Shown here: one piece after another, positions 61,972-64,000 of the stretch | Position numbering within the stretch: the first letter of the stretch is position 1 | How the letters are laid out: every line of letters begins with the position of its first letter | From: Carboxylicivirga sp. | GTDB taxonomy: Bacteria > Bacteroidota > Bacteroidia > Bacteroidales > Marinilabiliaceae | Direction: 5' to 3' | Length of the DNA stretch: 64,000 bases | NCBI GenBank assembly: GCA_025210475.1 | Contig: JAOARW010000021.1 | Coordinates: forward strand, 115,692-179,691 | The notes under the pieces: model-generated | What the model was told of the DNA's origin: nothing | Seen by the model: the letters and a program-made list of their open reading frames with translations, nothing else | Databases searched by the model: none | Made by a program: the position numbers and the translations under genes

Positions 61972-62631
61972 ATGAACAAGACTAAGTTGTATGTAAAGGT
62001 ATTTGCCTTAATGGGCATGTTATGCTTTATTACAAATGTAAATGCGAAAATTAAATTTAAAGATTCACAGGAAATATGGCAGGAGTTTTATCTGTATCAT
62101 CCACTTTCTAAGAAAATCAATATCAGCTTACTTCTTAATAATATGACCGATGTGAATGCGGGTAATGTAGACCGCTTTATAGAACCTGGTATAAAGTATA
62201 AATTTTCATCTCATTTTTATGCAGAGGCCATGTACCGCAAAGAGTATTTTAGAGTTGGGGCAAGCTGGCATACCGAAGACAGACCAATGGTACGCGTTGG
62301 ATGGAAGTCCAAATTGGGGCCGATAAATTTTCGTAACCGCCACAGAATGGAGTTTCGGTTTATAGAGAACTTACCAGTCAGGTATCGGTATCGCACCGAT
62401 ATAAAGCTTTCTCCCCAGTGGAGTTTTAGTAATTGGAAACTAAAACCATATATCCAGGAGGAATTGTTTATTCAAAAGCAAAAAATGACTAAAATTAGAA
62501 GTTATTTAGGGTTGCAGGGAACCATTAAGCGATGGGAACCGTCGGTATATGCCTTAGTACAGTCTTATAATTTGCCGGATGGTTATTTGAATGCTTGGGT
62601 ATTTGGGATTTGTTTGGCTTATCGAATTTAA
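61972..62631 (+). CDS. DUF2490-family exported protein
   Basis: The frame is open from 61852, but ATG 61972 starts a clear signal peptide (ends NVNAK). The remaining ~195 residues alternate hydrophobic/aromatic strands (WQEFYLYHPLSKKINISLLLN, FYAEAMYRKEYF, WSFSNWKLKPYIQEELFI) and end AYRI, the pattern of the small beta-barrel family DUF2490. It is probably an outer-membrane barrel of unknown function. It closes the operon 52 bases after the divergent E1-like gene. Confidence 0.82.
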   Translation: MNKTKLYVKVFALMGMLCFITNVNAKIKFKDSQEIWQEFYLYHPLSKKINISLLLNNMTDVNAGNVDRFIEPGIKYKFSSHFYAEAMYRKEYFRVGASWHTEDRPMVRVGWKSKLGPINFRNRHRMEFRFIENLPVRYRYRTDIKLSPQWSFSNWKLKPYIQEELFIQKQKMTKIRSYLGLQGTIKRWEPSVYALVQSYNLPDGYLNAWVFGICLAYRI

Positions 62632-62793
62632 ACAATTAAATAACAGGAATTTGGGTGTTGATTCTGATTATCTTAAATAGGTTATCAAATTATTTTTTTT
62701 AAATCTTTCTCATGCTGGTTATATGAATTTTTTTCGAACTTAAATTACTTGTCATTGTCCACCAATTATAAGTTAAAATTAGCAATATGTGAT

Positions 62794-63300
62794 CTAGTGT
62801 TTATTATGGAAAACTAATTTTTCAAGTATAACGGAAGAAAAAATAACCAGTGGAATAGAAATGAATAAACGAATCAGAGTGAATTTCAAGCCAATAAAAG
62901 AAGCCTCAAAAATTGTCATTGGTATTCTACAAATTGCTGAAAAACCTAAATAAGAATAAATGATACTGGGCTTTGCTCCTTTTTTTAATAGGGTGGCAGC
63001 GATGGGAAAGGCAACATACATACCACCAACAGTTGTACCTGCTAGAAGTATAGACCAAATATGTCCTTTAAACCCAGAATTAAGGCCAAAATATTTTTCG
63101 ATGGTTTCCTGTTTAATCCATACCTCAAACAATCCAATTAATATAAAGGCACATGGTAATATGAGTAGTAAATCTTTGGTGAATTGTATTGCTATCTTTC
63201 CAATACTTTCTCCGGGAGTAAAAGAAAAATGAAAAGAGAAACCAATGTAAATAATAAAAACAACAGTCAATAAGAAAGATACTGCATTTGATTTTGTCAT
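62794..63300 (-). CDS. ArsP-type permease, C-terminal half as a separate subunit
   Basis: It is a 168-residue polytopic protein with about four to five helices. WSILLAGTTVGGMYVAFPIAA and the ...LLKKGAKPSIIYSYLGFSA loop match the repeat unit of the predicted permease family PF03773 (ArsP/YraQ). Full-length members have two such units in ~300-350 residues, and here each unit is its own gene. It overlaps the preceding gene by 4 bases (ATGA), so the two are translated together and likely assemble. ArsP exports trivalent organoarsenicals, but many relatives have unknown substrates. Confidence 0.75.
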   Translation of the reverse strand: MTKSNAVSFLLTVVFIIYIGFSFHFSFTPGESIGKIAIQFTKDLLLILPCAFILIGLFEVWIKQETIEKYFGLNSGFKGHIWSILLAGTTVGGMYVAFPIAATLLKKGAKPSIIYSYLGFSAICRIPMTIFEASFIGLKFTLIRLFISIPLVIFSSVILEKLVFHNKH

Positions 63301-63785
63301 AACAGTTCTATTTCGTTAAATATAAAGCCTGTAACAAGTGCAATAATGATGGCGATACAAAAGCTAAAGGTATTTCTGAGAATTGTTGATTTTGATCCAA
63401 AATACTGTTTTTCAATAGGGAATGTTAATAAGCCTACCATCATTAAGGTGGTTGTAAAGGCAGATATAACCATGAATGTAATGCCTTTTTGAATAAGAAA
63501 ACCACCAAGTGGAAAGGCGATGAAACCAGGTAAAATTAACATTGATCCAAGGAATGCAGCTAATGATAAAGATATGATTTTGTTGTCGTTATTAAGTAAA
63601 GTGGATATTACATCTTCAGGTAATAAATATATAGCTATAGAGCTTAAGATTACCATTATTGAAAATGCCGGTAGAATTTTAATAAATTTTTTAAAACCTA
63701 TAATTATTCCCATTTTAGTTCTGTGTACATCTTTAGAAAGAGAAATAATTAGAAGTAGAATTGTAATTATATAAATTAAATGCAT
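63297..63785 (-). CDS. ArsP-type permease, N-terminal half as a separate subunit
   Basis: It is a 162-residue membrane protein. LAAFLGSMLILPGFIAFPLGG and FLIQKGITFMVISAFTTTLMM match the PF03773 repeat unit. Helices occupy most of the chain (residues ~3-16, 30-55, 70-95, 100-125, 140-157). It is first of the two-gene overlapping pair. Both halves keep the P-x-x-x-FP and KG signatures, so this is not decay of one long gene but a stable split form. There are no regulatory or ArsR genes nearby. Confidence 0.75.
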   Translation of the reverse strand: MHLIYIITILLLIISLSKDVHRTKMGIIIGFKKFIKILPAFSIMVILSSIAIYLLPEDVISTLLNNDNKIISLSLAAFLGSMLILPGFIAFPLGGFLIQKGITFMVISAFTTTLMMVGLLTFPIEKQYFGSKSTILRNTFSFCIAIIIALVTGFIFNEIELL

Positions 63786-63907
63786 GCGATGTATTTAAGT
63801 ATGGAAAATTATAAAATGTTTGATGATTAAGATTGTATTGTTATGATTTTATCGAAAGTTTTTAATCTAACAGGGGTTTAATTCCCCGAGGCTTGCCTCG
63901 AAATTAG

Positions 63908-63934
63908 TATCTTGTGATTCGATGTCACAAGATA
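63908..63934 (+). promoter_or_regulatory. hairpin over the transposase start codon
   Basis: TATCTTGTGA (63908-63917) and TCACAAGATA (63925-63934) are perfect 10-base arms. The 7-base loop TTCGATG ends with the ATG. This would mask the ribosome site, like the translational repression structures of IS200 tnpA. Confidence 0.6.
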
Positions 63935-64000
63935 GTAAAGAAATACACAAGAGTCATAATGTAACAGTACTGCTGTATCATGTAGTTTGTGCCATAAAAT
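63922..64000 (+). CDS. tnpA: IS200/IS605-family transposase TnpA, 5' part only
   Basis: From ATG 63922 the frame is open to the window edge (26 codons): MSQDSKEIHKSHNVTVLLYH then VVCAIK. The spacing H-N-V-x-x-L-x-Y-H-x-V/C at the start is characteristic of IS200-type Y1 (HUH) transposases. The HUH motif and catalytic Tyr lie beyond the window. The upstream palindrome and start-codon hairpin support the call. Confidence 0.72.
   Translation, partial: MSQDSKEIHKSHNVTVLLYHVVCAIK

Larger units (their letters stand above)
63873..64000 (+). mobile_element. left end of an IS200/IS605-type insertion sequence (runs off the window)
   Basis: A subterminal palindrome at 63887-63900 (CGAGGC TT GCCTCG) is followed by a Y1-type transposase start at 63922. 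IS200/IS605 elements carry such a hairpin near the left end as the TnpA binding site rather than terminal inverted repeats. The exact left cleavage point cannot be set. Confidence 0.65.

Noticed and set aside
62632..62793. Terminator in the convergent gap after the DUF2490 gene
   Set aside because: A T-run is present near 62691-62700, but the stem before it is weak and mismatched.
1..64000. tRNA, rRNA or CRISPR array
   Set aside because: No cloverleaf-like segment, rRNA sequence or regular spaced repeat array was seen.

Overview
The window is low-GC DNA from a member of the Bacteroidota. It encodes SusC/SusD pairs, FecI/FecR-type ECF sigma/anti-sigma pairs, many Sec and lipoprotein signals, a type IX secretion tail, and several sites fitting the Bacteroidota promoter word TAnnTTTG. 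An electron-bifurcating NfnAB pair beside an iron-containing alcohol dehydrogenase suggests a fermentative or facultatively anaerobic life. A marine Marinilabiliales-like relative is plausible, but this is inference and no rRNA is present to confirm it.

Region 1 (about 1-11.3 kb, + strand) is a chain of exported hydrolases: a metallophosphoesterase fused to a PQQ-type beta-propeller, a double SGNH esterase, a GH116 enzyme, another metallophosphoesterase, and three tandem endonuclease/exonuclease/phosphatase-fold proteins. Region 2 (11.4-15.9 kb) is a small ECF sigma regulon: a sigma/anti-sigma pair, a secreted nitrilase-fold protein with a T9SS tail, and a SUMF1-fold lipoprotein. All three transcription units share GCAACG-N16-CGAWT upstream. 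Region 3 (16.3-40 kb) is a polysaccharide-utilization-type locus: ECF sigma, FecR, SusC with an STN domain, SusD, a double-LamG lipoprotein, an unrecognised lectin-like protein, two clan GH-D-like glycosidases, GH97, GH2, two type I phosphodiesterases and a purple-acid-phosphatase-like enzyme. Together, regions 1 and 3 hold eight phosphoesterase-type proteins (two type I phosphodiesterases, three EEP, three metallophosphoesterases) next to galactosidases, a glucosylceramidase relative and esterases. This points to a phosphorylated glycan or glycolipid substrate.

Region 4 (40.2-44.9 kb, - strand) is NfnB, NfnA, Fe-alcohol dehydrogenase and an AraC regulator with candidate operators. Region 5 is a membrane-bound LamG-AraC regulator (- strand), divergent from a tight 12-gene operon (47.2-62.6 kb). 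The operon encodes a TonB receptor, an FtsX/MacB-type permease and ATPase, a 1456-residue propeller/PA14 lipoprotein, a membrane-anchored unknown, a MoeB-rhodanese E1, a fused double ModA-like binding protein, ModB-like and ModC-like subunits, a MoaD/ThiS-like carrier, a second divergent E1, and a DUF2490 protein. This is the best candidate for an undescribed system: oxyanion (molybdate/tungstate?) acquisition coupled to sulfur-carrier chemistry and an envelope quinoprotein-like module.

Region 6 (62.8-64 kb) has a split ArsP-type permease in two overlapping half-genes and, running off the right edge, the left end and first 26 codons of an IS200/IS605-type transposase with a hairpin over its start codon.
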